This document shows positions 7,469-14,785 of a stretch of 45,994 nucleotides of DNA, piece by piece. How positions within the stretch are numbered: position 1 is the stretch's first letter; each line of letters opens with the position of its first letter. A program made the position numbers and the translations under genes. This stretch comes from Dehalococcoidia bacterium (GTDB taxonomy: Bacteria; Chloroflexota; Dehalococcoidia; Lucifugimonadales; UBA3495). Where the stretch lies: contig JAJDTP010000012.1 in assembly GCA_022827095.1 (NCBI GenBank), positions 95,057 through 141,050 on the forward strand, given 5' to 3'. The notes beneath the pieces are model-generated. The model was given only the letters and a program-made list of their open reading frames with translations, did no database searches and was not told the DNA's origin.

Positions 7469-8539
7469 ATGAAATTCGGATTGATGTACGAAATCCAGGT
7501 TCCCGAGCCGCACTATCCCGGTGTGGAAGCGGAACGTTACAAGCAGGTTATGGCCCAGGTGGAGCTGGCCGACGATGTGGGGTTCGACTACTTCTGGACG
7601 GTGGAGCACCACTTCCTGAGGGAGTTCTCGCACTGCTCCGCGCCCGAGGTTCTGTACGGGGCCATCTCCCAGCGCACCAAGCGCATCAGGATCGGCCACG
7701 CCGTCGCCCTGCTGCCCGGCGCGTACAACCACCCGGTCCGCGTTGCCGAGCGCGCCGCCGTGCTGGACATCGTCAGCGATGGCCGCATGGATCTGGGCAC
7801 GGGACGGTCAACCACACTCATCGAAATGGACGGTTTCGAAGTTGACCCGGAGACCACCAAAGCCCAGTGGCGTGAGGCCATCGAGATGATCCCGCGCATG
7901 TGGACCGAGGACCCCTTCTCGCATTCGGGCGAGTTCTACAGCATCCCGCCCCGGTCGGTGATCCCCAAGCCGGTGCAGGACCCGCATCCCCCGCTGTGGA
8001 TGGCGTGCAGCCAACCCGCGTCATTCGGTGAAGCCGGCTCCATGGGTGTGGGCGTGCTCTGCTTCAACCTGGGCGGATACGAGCAGTTGATTGAGCGCGT
8101 CCAGATCTATCGTGATGCGGCAAAGAACGCCAACCCCATCGGACGGCAGGCCAACAACAACATCGCCGCCCTGTGCATGGTCCACGTCGCGGAAACCGAT
8201 GAGGAAGCCTACGAAGCCGCCGCCCGCGAGGGCGAATGGTTTGTCGGCAAGGCCGAGGAACTCTACGCCCCCTGGGCCGGTCGAAGCGTTCCTGACAGCT
8301 ACCGTTTCGCCGTCAACGCCGTACAGGAGGAGCGCGTCGACAAGACCGCCGACGATCACATTGCATCGGGCGCCTTTGCCATGGGCTCTCCCGAGACGGT
8401 CATCAAGACCCTGGAGAAGTACCGGGAGGCCGGCGTCGACCAGATACTCTGCTTCATGCAGATGGGCAACCTGCCCCACAGCAAAATCATGAACAGCATC
8501 CGCATGTTCGGGAAGTACGTGATCCCGCACTTCCTGTAG
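7469..8539 (+). CDS. LLM class flavin-dependent oxidoreductase (luciferase-like)
   Basis: A 356-residue bacterial-luciferase-like TIM-barrel monooxygenase. It starts MKFGLMYEIQ, has FDYFWTVEHHFLREFS (the EHH motif of the luciferase-like group), RIRIGHAVALLPGAYNHPVRVAERAAVLDIVSDGRMDLGTGRS and a C-terminal GSPETVIKTLEKYREAGVDQILCFMQMG. Such enzymes use reduced FMN or F420 to oxidise organic substrates in the cytoplasm. AAGGAG lies at 7456-7461 before the ATG at 7469; the longer in-frame start at 7379 falls inside higA. It stands alone, followed by a hairpin shared with the convergent gene. Expanded families of this enzyme are a known trait of SAR202-type Chloroflexota, but the substrate here is unknown. 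Confidence 0.87.
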   Translation: MKFGLMYEIQVPEPHYPGVEAERYKQVMAQVELADDVGFDYFWTVEHHFLREFSHCSAPEVLYGAISQRTKRIRIGHAVALLPGAYNHPVRVAERAAVLDIVSDGRMDLGTGRSTTLIEMDGFEVDPETTKAQWREAIEMIPRMWTEDPFSHSGEFYSIPPRSVIPKPVQDPHPPLWMACSQPASFGEAGSMGVGVLCFNLGGYEQLIERVQIYRDAAKNANPIGRQANNNIAALCMVHVAETDEEAYEAAAREGEWFVGKAEELYAPWAGRSVPDSYRFAVNAVQEERVDKTADDHIASGAFAMGSPETVIKTLEKYREAGVDQILCFMQMGNLPHSKIMNSIRMFGKYVIPHFL

Positions 8540-8570
8540 GCCGACTACTGGGATACTGTGGACCAAAAAC

Positions 8571-8591
8571 GGGCGGGTGTTTCACCCGCCC
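8571..8591 (-). terminator. Hairpin terminator between convergent genes
   Basis: A 9-bp perfect stem (GGGCGGGTG with CACCCGCCC) around TTT. On the minus strand it is followed by a run of T (AAAAA on the plus strand at 8565-8569), so it best fits a terminator of the small gene at 8623-8925. It may also stop the luciferase-like gene from the other side. Confidence 0.75.
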
Positions 8592-8622
8592 TAATGTCGC
8601 GTCCTGAAGGTGTGATGGGACG

Positions 8623-8925
8623 TCAGTCCGATGAAGGCAGTTGCTTTGCTTCCTGCAACTCCATCGACTCGCCGTTCAGCCGCAGGTCGCATTTGCCCGC
8701 CTTGGTGATCAAAACGGATACGGTCCCGTCGGGCGACGTCAGCCGTTTGCCCATGGTTACCTCGGGCGCGTCCTCGGCGGTGGCCGAGCCGCCGAAATCG
8801 ACATTGGCCCCCTTGATCTGCAGGGGAATTTCGCCGTCGGTCAGGTCGCCCTCTCCGCTGGCCTTGCTGACTATCATCTCGGCGCCGCCCGGCGCCACGT
8901 AACGTTGTCCAGTTTTCAGGTTCAT
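8623..8925 (-). CDS. Small beta-rich hypothetical protein
   Basis: A 100-residue protein I cannot name. From MNLKTGQRYVAPGGAEMIVSK on it alternates short beta-type segments: GEIPLQIKGANVDFGG, TMGKRLTSPDGTVSVLITKAG, CDLRLNGESMEL. The opening resembles small domains that normally carry a zinc-binding Cys pair at the YxCxxCG position, but the cysteines are absent here (YVAPGG). No signal peptide or membrane segment. The ATG at 8925 has GAGGTA upstream, and a near-consensus promoter (TTGACG, 18 bases, TATAAT) sits 40-70 bases further up on the same strand, which supports it as a real gene. A longer reading to 9045 would run through that promoter and is rejected. Confidence 0.65.
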   Translation of the reverse strand: MNLKTGQRYVAPGGAEMIVSKASGEGDLTDGEIPLQIKGANVDFGGSATAEDAPEVTMGKRLTSPDGTVSVLITKAGKCDLRLNGESMELQEAKQLPSSD

Positions 8926-8964
8926 TGTTGCCGGTACCTCTTCAATCTTCGGTTGATGTGCCGG

Positions 8965-8994
8965 ATTATAGTAAGCGCCGCCCCGGAGCGTCAA
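8965..8994 (-). promoter_or_regulatory. Sigma-70-type promoter for the gene at 8623-8925
   Basis: On the minus strand, TTGACG (8989-8994) and a perfect TATAAT (8965-8970) with an 18-base spacer, about 40 bases upstream of the ATG at 8925. Confidence 0.65.
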
Positions 8995-9005
8995 CGCGGC
9001 TGCGG

Positions 9006-9034
9006 TTGACCGTCGCCCGACCCGCAGGTAGACT
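9006..9034 (+). promoter_or_regulatory. Sigma-70-type promoter for the aquaporin leader
   Basis: TTGACC (9006-9011), a 17-base spacer and TAGACT (9029-9034). It diverges from the promoter at 8965-8994. A start near 9041 would give a leader of about 107 bases before the aquaporin start, with a terminator inside it. Confidence 0.55.
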
Positions 9035-9086
9035 CTGCGCACCATGGTCTACTATGGCGACACGACGAAGCGTCGAGCCAATCGAG

Positions 9087-9110
9087 AGGGCGGATTTTCC
9101 GCCCTTTTTG
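9087..9110 (+). terminator. Intrinsic terminator inside the aquaporin leader
   Basis: A perfect 8-bp stem (AGGGCGGA with TCCGCCCT) around TTT, followed by TTTTG. It points in the plus direction, yet no plus-strand gene ends just upstream: the flanking gene at 8623-8925 is on the other strand. It lies 38 bases before the aquaporin start and about 50 bases after a plausible transcription start. It is therefore either an attenuator or the end of a short RNA. Confidence 0.8.
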
Positions 9111-9147
9111 TATGTCTGTTGGTCTGCTGCTTGTCGGGAGGTCGTCT

Positions 9148-9813
9148 TTGCCCGCGCTAGCTCGACGACTCCTTGCGGAGAGTGTTGGAACGGCCTTCCT
9201 GCTGATGACGGTGATCGGCAGTGGCATCGCTGCCCAGCGCCTCAGCCCCGGCGACGTCGGGTTGCAGCTGTTTGAAAACGCCATCGCCACCGCATTCGGG
9301 TTGATGGCGCTGATCTGGGCATTCGGACCGGTTTCCGGCGCACACTTCAACCCGGCGGTGACCCTGGCCGACGTCATCCTGCACGGTCGGCCGGTTCGGG
9401 AAGGCATCGCCTACATAGGGGCTCAGGTCATTGGCGGGATCGTCGGCGCCGCGCTGGCCAACCTGATGTTCGCCTTGCCTCCGGTTACGTGGTCGACTAA
9501 GGTGCGCAGCGGACCCGACCTGTGGCTTGCGGAGGTCATCGCCACCCTGGGGCTCCTCTTCGTGATCTTTCTCATCCCACGACATCGAGCGGCGGTTATC
9601 CCGGTGGCGGTGGGCGCGTACATCGGAGCGGCGTATTTCTTCACTTCCTCCACCAGTTTCGCTAACCCGGCAGTGACGGTAGCCCGCATGTTTTCGGACA
9701 CCTTCGCCGGTATCTACCCGGCCTCCGCCCCGATCTTCATCGCAATGCAGTTGGTCGGCGCCGGCCTCGCCATCGGTTTGGTGTTGCTGCTGCGCGGTCG
9801 ACAGTCAGCCTGA
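9148..9813 (+). CDS. MIP family channel protein (aquaporin-like)
   Basis: A 221-residue inner-membrane channel with six hydrophobic segments and the two hallmark half-helices: HFNPAVTLAD near residue 67 and FANPAVTVARM near residue 170. It starts MPALARRLLAESVGTAFLL, typical of bacterial MIP proteins. Water, glycerol or a small uncharged solute (some related proteins move arsenite) would pass. The TTG at 9148 is preferred because GGGAGG lies at 9136-9141 and the conserved N-terminus begins there. An ATG at 9112 is directly after a terminator T-run and has no ribosome binding site. The leader with promoter and terminator suggests regulated read-through. The 3' end overlaps the convergent DUF429 gene by 9 bases. 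Confidence 0.85.
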   Translation: MPALARRLLAESVGTAFLLMTVIGSGIAAQRLSPGDVGLQLFENAIATAFGLMALIWAFGPVSGAHFNPAVTLADVILHGRPVREGIAYIGAQVIGGIVGAALANLMFALPPVTWSTKVRSGPDLWLAEVIATLGLLFVIFLIPRHRAAVIPVAVGAYIGAAYFFTSSTSFANPAVTVARMFSDTFAGIYPASAPIFIAMQLVGAGLAIGLVLLLRGRQSA

Positions 9814-10674
9814 ACCATCAGGCCCGTCGAGCCTCGGCACGTAAATCCAACCTTCCAACGCAGCATCGGCGAGTTCATCGCGGTTGGGGTGATGAAATCG
9901 GGACGAGTCCCTTGCCCACGCCGCCGCGCTCACCGCGGCAACCACCGCGTCCAGGCAGTCGTCATTGGCGCGGCACGCCATCCGGACACCGTCCAGGTTG
10001 GGCAAGTCAACGCTGGACGCCTCAGCCAATCCTCCCAGGATCTCGTCTCGACGTTTCAGCGCGGAGCGTCCCTTCTTGTATCCCTTGTACGGCAATCCAA
10101 CCGATTTCAAGAACGCTCCCGGCATGAGTTCGAGGAGCGTGACCCTCTGCGATGGTGGACCCGTTGGCTCCAGTGGCGGCACGTGCCACCGGTCGGGACG
10201 CTCGTGGTGCCACCGATGCAGCATCCTGATGCCCTCGTAGGTCATCGGCAGCATGTTCGGGTTGACGGTATGCAGAGGCGAATAACTCTCGCGGTGGTAG
10301 GCCAGGTCACCGGCCCGCTTGGGTTCTCGCTCCGAGAGCGGCAGCCCGGGCCGCTGATTTACGAATTCGTCCCGCCTGCCGACGAACTCGGTCGCAGTCA
10401 GGTCGGACACAACCCGCCAGATGTCGGGCATATCACCTGGCGGCGGATTCTGGGACAGGAATTCGGCGAACGCCCGAGGCACGCCAAACGGGAAGTCCAA
10501 TGCCGCTACCGCAGGAGTCGGCACATCGGACAGCGCTTCGTACAGGTCGTCGCGCCGCACCGGATGCACGCTGTCCAGCGCCAGCGCACCGTCGCCGCTG
10601 AGTTTCCCAGACGCCATCCAGGTGTTGCGATCTTCCCGATGGCCGCTGAAGTCGACGCCGATTATCGTGGTCAT
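9805..10674 (-). CDS. DUF429 domain protein (RNase H-like fold)
   Basis: A 289-residue protein with the DUF429 pattern: MTTIIGVDFSGHRED at the start with a nucleotide-site-like Asp, VAALDFPFGVPRAF, VTLLELMPGAFLKSVGLPYKGYKKG near residue 185, and ANDDCLDAVVAAVSAAAWA near residue 240 with the terminal Asp pair. The family is predicted to have an RNase H-like fold; the biochemical function is unknown. No signal peptide. The start ATG is at 10674. It converges on the aquaporin gene and diverges from the oxaloacetate decarboxylase-like gene, so it is its own unit. Confidence 0.78.
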   Translation of the reverse strand: MTTIIGVDFSGHREDRNTWMASGKLSGDGALALDSVHPVRRDDLYEALSDVPTPAVAALDFPFGVPRAFAEFLSQNPPPGDMPDIWRVVSDLTATEFVGRRDEFVNQRPGLPLSEREPKRAGDLAYHRESYSPLHTVNPNMLPMTYEGIRMLHRWHHERPDRWHVPPLEPTGPPSQRVTLLELMPGAFLKSVGLPYKGYKKGRSALKRRDEILGGLAEASSVDLPNLDGVRMACRANDDCLDAVVAAVSAAAWARDSSRFHHPNRDELADAALEGWIYVPRLDGPDGSG

Positions 10675-10738
10675 GGTATCGCTGGCGCCGTGCTATCGCC
10701 GGCTGATGCTGGCGGCTCTGTGCAGCACAGCCCGCAGG

Positions 10739-10766
10739 TTGCGCCCCCGCACGAATTGGTTAGAAT
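10739..10766 (+). promoter_or_regulatory. Possible promoter upstream of the oxaloacetate decarboxylase-like gene
   Basis: TTGCGC (10739-10744), a 16-base spacer and TAGAAT (10761-10766), 58 bases before the ATG at 10824. The -35 match is moderate. Confidence 0.35.
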
Positions 10767-10823
10767 ACACGGGACGGATGGTAGCATACCGCCGGACGAC
10801 GCAACCAAAGGAGCCAAAAGCGT

Positions 10824-11678
10824 ATGGACTACACCAAGCGACGGGAGCGGTATCGAGCCGTTCTGGCCGGCGATGTTTGCGTACATCCCGGCTCCGTGTT
10901 TGACCCGATTTCCGCCCGTATCGCGGAGGACTTGGGCTTCGAAGTCGGTATGTTCGCCGGCTCCATCGCCAGCGGCACCGTGCTGGGCGCCCCCGACTAC
11001 GTCGTGCTTACCCTCAGCGAATTCGCCCAGCAGATCTACCGGATATGCCGGGCCGGCACTCTGCCGCTGATGGTCGACGCTGACCACGGCTACGGGAATG
11101 CGTTGAGCGTAAAGCGGACGGTTGAGGAGTTAGAGGCTTCGGGCGTCGCCGCATTGACCATAGAAGACACCGTGCTGCCCATGCAGTTCGGCGACGGCCC
11201 TCGATACATATCGCTGGAAGAAGGCGTGGGCAAGATGAAAGCGGCACTCTCCGGCCGAACGGATCCGAACCTGGTGGTCGCCGGTCGCACCAGCAGCCTG
11301 AGCGAGGGACTGGACGAGTGCATCCGCCGCGCGAAGGCCTACGAGGCCGCGGGGGTTGATGCCCTCTTCCTGGCCGGCGCAAGCACCAAGGCCCAGGTCG
11401 AGGCCGTCAACGCTGAGCTGAACATACCGCTGCTTCTGGGTGGAGCCGGCGGCGAGCTCTCCGACAAGGCATGGCTGGGCCAGAACGGCGTGCGGGTGGC
11501 CCTGCAGGGGCACCTGTCCTTCCAGGCTTCGATCAAGGCGGTGTACGACACGCTGAAGGCTTTGCGTGACGGCGTCGCTCCGGGCGACCTGCGAGACCAG
11601 TGCGCCTCGCCGGAACTGATTGCCCAGGTCACGCGAAAGGACGATTACGACCAGCAGATCGCCGATTACTTGAAGTAG
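10824..11678 (+). CDS. Oxaloacetate decarboxylase-like enzyme (isocitrate lyase/PEP mutase family)
   Basis: A 284-residue protein of the isocitrate lyase/phosphoenolpyruvate mutase superfamily, a TIM barrel that binds 2-oxo acids with Mg2+. The metal-site segment is LPLMVDADHGYGNALSVKRTVEELEASGVAALTIEDT, which closely matches the oxaloacetate decarboxylase branch typified by Pseudomonas PA4872 (DADHGYGNA, IEDT, LPxxFG). The opening HPGSVFDPISARIAEDLGFEVGMFAGS and the later VVAGRTSSLSEGLDE also fit. The mutase/lyase cysteine loop (KKCGH) is absent, which argues against isocitrate lyase. It would decarboxylate oxaloacetate or a related oxo acid to pyruvate in the cytoplasm. It is followed after 49 bases by a VOC protein and may be co-transcribed with it. 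Confidence 0.83.
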   Translation: MDYTKRRERYRAVLAGDVCVHPGSVFDPISARIAEDLGFEVGMFAGSIASGTVLGAPDYVVLTLSEFAQQIYRICRAGTLPLMVDADHGYGNALSVKRTVEELEASGVAALTIEDTVLPMQFGDGPRYISLEEGVGKMKAALSGRTDPNLVVAGRTSSLSEGLDECIRRAKAYEAAGVDALFLAGASTKAQVEAVNAELNIPLLLGGAGGELSDKAWLGQNGVRVALQGHLSFQASIKAVYDTLKALRDGVAPGDLRDQCASPELIAQVTRKDDYDQQIADYLK

Positions 11679-11727
11679 TCGGCCCGCTGGGATTTTCAGT
11701 CACCATCAATCAAGGAGGAAAGTGATC

Positions 11728-12117
11728 ATGGCTTTTGTTTGTAACCACCTGCACCTGCGGAGCGAGGACCCCGACAACGCAGCCAAGTTCTACGTTGACA
11801 ACTTCGGCGCGGAGATCGTATCCACGCGGCCGCTGTCCAACACGATCTCCCACACCCTGGAGCTGAACGGTCAGCCCCTGCTCACCGTTTCGGGTGAGGC
11901 CGAGGGTGAGAATGCCGTGCCCGGCTCTACCCACCCACGCTTCGGCCTGGACCATTTCGGCTTCCAGACCGACAATATTCAGGAGGCCTTCGAACGGTTC
12001 AAGGCCAACGGCGCCAACATCATCTGCGATCCGTGGACCATGCCGTCCGGGTCGCAGGTGATGTTCGTGGAGGCGCCCGACAAGGTCAGCCTGGAAATCA
12101 TCCAGCGTCCCGACTAA
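11728..12117 (+). CDS. VOC family protein (glyoxalase/dioxygenase fold)
   Basis: A 129-residue vicinal-oxygen-chelate protein with two beta-alpha-beta-beta-beta halves: NHLHLRSEDPDNAAKFYVDNFGAEIV at the N-terminus and HFGFQTDNIQEAFERFKANGANI in the second half, ending VMFVEAPDKVSLEIIQRP. Metal ligands of the glyoxalase type (His in HLHLR, His in LDHFGF, Glu in SLEII) are in place. Substrate unknown: lactoylglutathione lyase, epimerase and ring-cleavage types share this fold. AAGGAGG at 11713-11718 sets the start at the ATG 11728 rather than the GTG at 11722. Confidence 0.82.
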   Translation: MAFVCNHLHLRSEDPDNAAKFYVDNFGAEIVSTRPLSNTISHTLELNGQPLLTVSGEAEGENAVPGSTHPRFGLDHFGFQTDNIQEAFERFKANGANIICDPWTMPSGSQVMFVEAPDKVSLEIIQRPD

Positions 12118-12143
12118 CCCGCCAAACCCCTCTGCTACACAAG

Positions 12144-12171
12144 GCCGCCGGAATCGTTTACGATCGGCGGC
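12144..12171 (+). terminator. Terminator between the VOC gene and the convergent binding-protein gene
   Basis: A stem of GCCGCCG (12144-12150) and CGGCGGC (12165-12171), with an inner ATCG/CGAT extension, followed by TTCTT. It lies in the 63-base gap between two convergent genes and can serve the plus strand. Confidence 0.7.
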
Positions 12172-12180
12172 TTCTTAAAT

Positions 12181-13320
12181 TCAGAACGGATATTGCAGTT
12201 CGCCTTCGGCCAGCTCCTGCGGCCATACCACCACCTTGCGGCCGTTCTGGCGTTGGATCAACGCAACCGACCTGCCGATCTGGCGGCCCGATTCGTCAAT
12301 CTTGAAGCGGCCGTAGAACGTCGTGAAGTCCGCTTTCACCGCCGCGTCCAGGATCGCATCGTCGTCCAGGCAACCCGCGAGGGCGACGCAGCGCTCGGCG
12401 ACCAGGCCGGCCGCCATGGCTTGCGCCATCGGGTAGTCGATTGCTACGTCTGCAGCCTCGGCCGCGTCGTTCAGTATCCGCAGCGCTTCGGCCGCGCCGG
12501 GCCCCACGTCAGGGGTTGGTATGCTGAAAGCCGGTTCCCATTGGCTTGGACCCACGAACCCGTCAGCCGCTTCGCCCAGCAGTTCTTCGAATCCGGCGAT
12601 GGGCGTCGCGATAACGGCGGCCAAGCCGATGTTGTTGCGGTTCGGGAGCCGGGCCAGCGCCCGGGCCGTACCAATGTCATGGCGGATCCGCCCTACGGTT
12701 ATCACGAGGTCCGGTTCCTGTTCGGCCACGTGGCGGGCGATCTCGGTGAAATTGACCTGCGTCGGCCGGTAACGCAGATCCAGCACCGTGGTGAACCCCA
12801 GCTCGTGAGCCGCTGATTCCGCACCCCGCGCTACGAGCCTGGCGAAAGCGCCCGTGTCGATGCGCAGTATCACCAGCCGGTTGGCCTCGGGGTTCACCCG
12901 GCGGACCAATGCCGGCGCCCCGACCAGGTACTGATCAGCCGGAGTCAGCACGCTGATCACTTTGCGGAACCCCCGGGCGTAATGCGCGTCGCCGGCGCCG
13001 CCCTGGTTCCACACCACCTTGCCGTGGGTCTCGGCGACTTCTGCGGCCGCCGTGGTGAGACCGGCAGAGTACGGCCCGAACAGCAGGTCAACCTGGTCGA
13101 CCGTGATCAGTTGTTCCGTGGCCAGTCGCGTCGCTTCCGCCGTACTGCCGTCGTCGTATCTAACCAGCGTAACCGGACGTTTTTCTCCTCCCACGGTGAG
13201 GCCGCCTTGCCGGTTGACATTATCAACCCACGCCGACAGGCCGGCCAACGCCTGCTGGCCTTGCGTAGCAAATTGGCCGGTCAGCGACGCTGATATCCCG
13301 GCCTTGATGGTTGCCGCCAT
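12181..13320 (-). CDS. Branched-chain amino acid-type binding protein without signal peptide
   Basis: A 379-residue type I periplasmic-binding-fold protein (Peripla_BP_6, LivJ/AmiC type). Marker segments are IKAGISASLTGQFATQGQQALAGLSAWVDNVNRQGGL, VTLVRYDDGSTAEATRLATEQLI, VDLLFGPYSAGLTTAAAEVAETHGKVVWNQGG and WPQELAEGELQYPF. Exported members start with a signal peptide or lipobox. This one begins at MAATIKAGISASLTG, directly with the domain, so it looks cytoplasmic, like the amide sensor AmiC. No permease or ATPase gene is adjacent. It begins 12 bases after the FIST-domain gene on the same strand and is probably in one operon with it, which suggests a ligand-sensing role. That role is inference. 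Confidence 0.8.
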   Translation of the reverse strand: MAATIKAGISASLTGQFATQGQQALAGLSAWVDNVNRQGGLTVGGEKRPVTLVRYDDGSTAEATRLATEQLITVDQVDLLFGPYSAGLTTAAAEVAETHGKVVWNQGGAGDAHYARGFRKVISVLTPADQYLVGAPALVRRVNPEANRLVILRIDTGAFARLVARGAESAAHELGFTTVLDLRYRPTQVNFTEIARHVAEQEPDLVITVGRIRHDIGTARALARLPNRNNIGLAAVIATPIAGFEELLGEAADGFVGPSQWEPAFSIPTPDVGPGAAEALRILNDAAEAADVAIDYPMAQAMAAGLVAERCVALAGCLDDDAILDAAVKADFTTFYGRFKIDESGRQIGRSVALIQRQNGRKVVVWPQELAEGELQYPF

Positions 13321-13332
13321 CGCCCTGGTCTC

Positions 13333-14523
13333 CTATGCGCGTGGGCGGAAAATGCCGAAACTGCTGGTGTAGCCGTGGAGGAACGTGGTCCCGCTCACCG
13401 GCCCGATTTCTCCGTTGCAGAAGAAACCGCCCAACGGCACTGCGGCGCCAACTTTTTCGTGGAACACCTCGGTGTCATGATTGGACCGGCCGTAGAGGTA
13501 CTTGCCCCTCCCCAGGCACGAAAACAGCAAAGCGCCGTGAGCCGGGTTCTCCCGGTTGTCCACCGCGTAGCGTTCCAGCACCGCCGAGAGGTCATCCGCG
13601 GAGGTTTCCGCGTCCCGCAGGTGAAACTGGACCAGCTGACCTTCTTTCAGCATCTCGCCGATGGCGAGCACGCCACTCCTCTGGTCCATGCCCATCACGT
13701 TGCGGATCAGGAAATCGCCTTGCTGGGGCTCGTCGATCAGCGCATCCATGACCACTCCCAGGAAAAGGGAGTGCTGCATCAGGTCGCGGTCGCGTTGCTC
13801 GGCTCCCTGGAACAAGGATCGGAGCACGTTCAGCGGCGGTTGTCCGTCGAGCTCGACGAGGAAATTGCGGTCGCTGCGGGTGATGTGCATCGGCGATCCA
13901 ATGGGCCGGCATCCCTGGGCTACCACGGTTTCAACAACGATGTTGCCCGTCAGCGCGACGCCGACGGCTCCGGAATCGTGGTAATCGCGTCCTAGGAACA
14001 GGCCGTTTTGGCGAGCCCCCTGCGCCGCGCTGGCCAGCCCGCCAATCTTGGCGGCGGCGGGATAGGCGTAGTCCAGTCCTAGCAAAAGGTTCTGCGCCGG
14101 GAACGACATCGGATCGGCCAGCAGGACGAACTGTGGCTGGTCCTCCGGGTCCACCCCCAGGGCGGTGTGCCAATCGTCCGGAGCCGCGTCCAGACTGGGG
14201 AGGTTGTCGCTTTCCAGCCGTATGGGGTGAATGTTGACGCCGGGCAGGCTGGCGGCCGTCACGGAAACGGCGGGTTCCTGCTCGACCTCGCTGCCGCCGC
14301 CGATGATGCCGCCGCCGGAGCAACCCAGCACCAGAGCCTGGTGCCCCAGCAGTTCGGCAACCAGTTCGGGAAGGTTGGCATAGTCCGAGGAATACTCCGA
14401 AGACGCGAAGACCACCGCCAGGTCTGCCGCCGTGTCGCCCATGTTCGCGCGGATGGACGCCGCGCATTCGGAAAGGGCGGCGCGCAGGCTGTTCTGTTGA
14501 GATAGCGCAGAAGCCCACTGCAT
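13333..14523 (-). CDS. FIST domain protein (FIST_N plus FIST_C)
   Basis: A 396-residue protein with the FIST N domain (AALSECAASIRANMGDTAADLAVVFASSEYSSDYANLPELVAELLG, LVLGCSGGGIIGGGSEVEQEPAVSV) and FIST C domain (LVELDGQPPLNVL, GDFLIRNVMGMDQRSGVLAIGEMLKEGQLVQFHLRD, GALLFSCLGRGKYLYGR, PLGGFFCNGEIGPVSGTTFLHGYTSSFGIF). FIST modules are sensory domains thought to bind small ligands such as amino acids, usually linked to signal transduction; no kinase or cyclase domain is fused here. The ATG at 14523 has GAGGTG upstream and a convincing promoter 60-90 bases further up. An extended reading to 14688 would run through that promoter. It leads an operon with the binding protein at 12181. Confidence 0.85.
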   Translation of the reverse strand: MQWASALSQQNSLRAALSECAASIRANMGDTAADLAVVFASSEYSSDYANLPELVAELLGHQALVLGCSGGGIIGGGSEVEQEPAVSVTAASLPGVNIHPIRLESDNLPSLDAAPDDWHTALGVDPEDQPQFVLLADPMSFPAQNLLLGLDYAYPAAAKIGGLASAAQGARQNGLFLGRDYHDSGAVGVALTGNIVVETVVAQGCRPIGSPMHITRSDRNFLVELDGQPPLNVLRSLFQGAEQRDRDLMQHSLFLGVVMDALIDEPQQGDFLIRNVMGMDQRSGVLAIGEMLKEGQLVQFHLRDAETSADDLSAVLERYAVDNRENPAHGALLFSCLGRGKYLYGRSNHDTEVFHEKVGAAVPLGGFFCNGEIGPVSGTTFLHGYTSSFGIFRPRA

Positions 14524-14583
14524 AGTAAACACCTCTACGGGGCCCAATTCGACCCCAATTTGCAGGCTGTCTCGTTTGGCGCG

Positions 14584-14610
14584 AGTATAGCATAGGGCAT
14601 GCCGTGGCAA
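14584..14610 (-). promoter_or_regulatory. Extended -10 promoter for the FIST operon
   Basis: On the minus strand, TTGCCA (14605-14610), a 15-base spacer ending in TGC, and TATACT (14584-14589). TTGCCA and TATACT each match 5 of 6 consensus bases and the TGC makes an extended -10, which tolerates a short spacer. It is about 60 bases before the ATG at 14523. Confidence 0.6.
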
Positions 14611-14719
14611 GCCCGTTATCGCGGCCCGATGACCGGCAGCGAAGGGCCGCGTTGCGCTCGTTTGAGCCAGTACCGGGGGTCGCTGCATGGCACGAGGAAA
14701 CCCGCAACTGCGCTCAACG

Positions 14720-14748
14720 TGGACGCTGCGTTACGACTTTGCTAAACT
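14720..14748 (+). promoter_or_regulatory. Possible promoter for the NMT1-like gene
   Basis: TGGACG (14720-14725), a 17-base spacer and TAAACT (14743-14748) preceded by TGC as an extended -10, 38 bases before the ATG at 14786. Confidence 0.45.
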
Positions 14749-14785
14749 TCGGTCACTTTCCGTTTTACGCTCAGGAGCGTCAGCA

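Noticed and set aside
9889-11070. 393-codon plus-strand frame across the DUF429 gene
   Set aside because: Runs antisense to DUF429 and then into the wrong frame of the next gene.
14524-14785. TPP riboswitch before the NMT1-like gene
   Set aside because: The conserved CUGAGA element of the THI box is not present in the leader.
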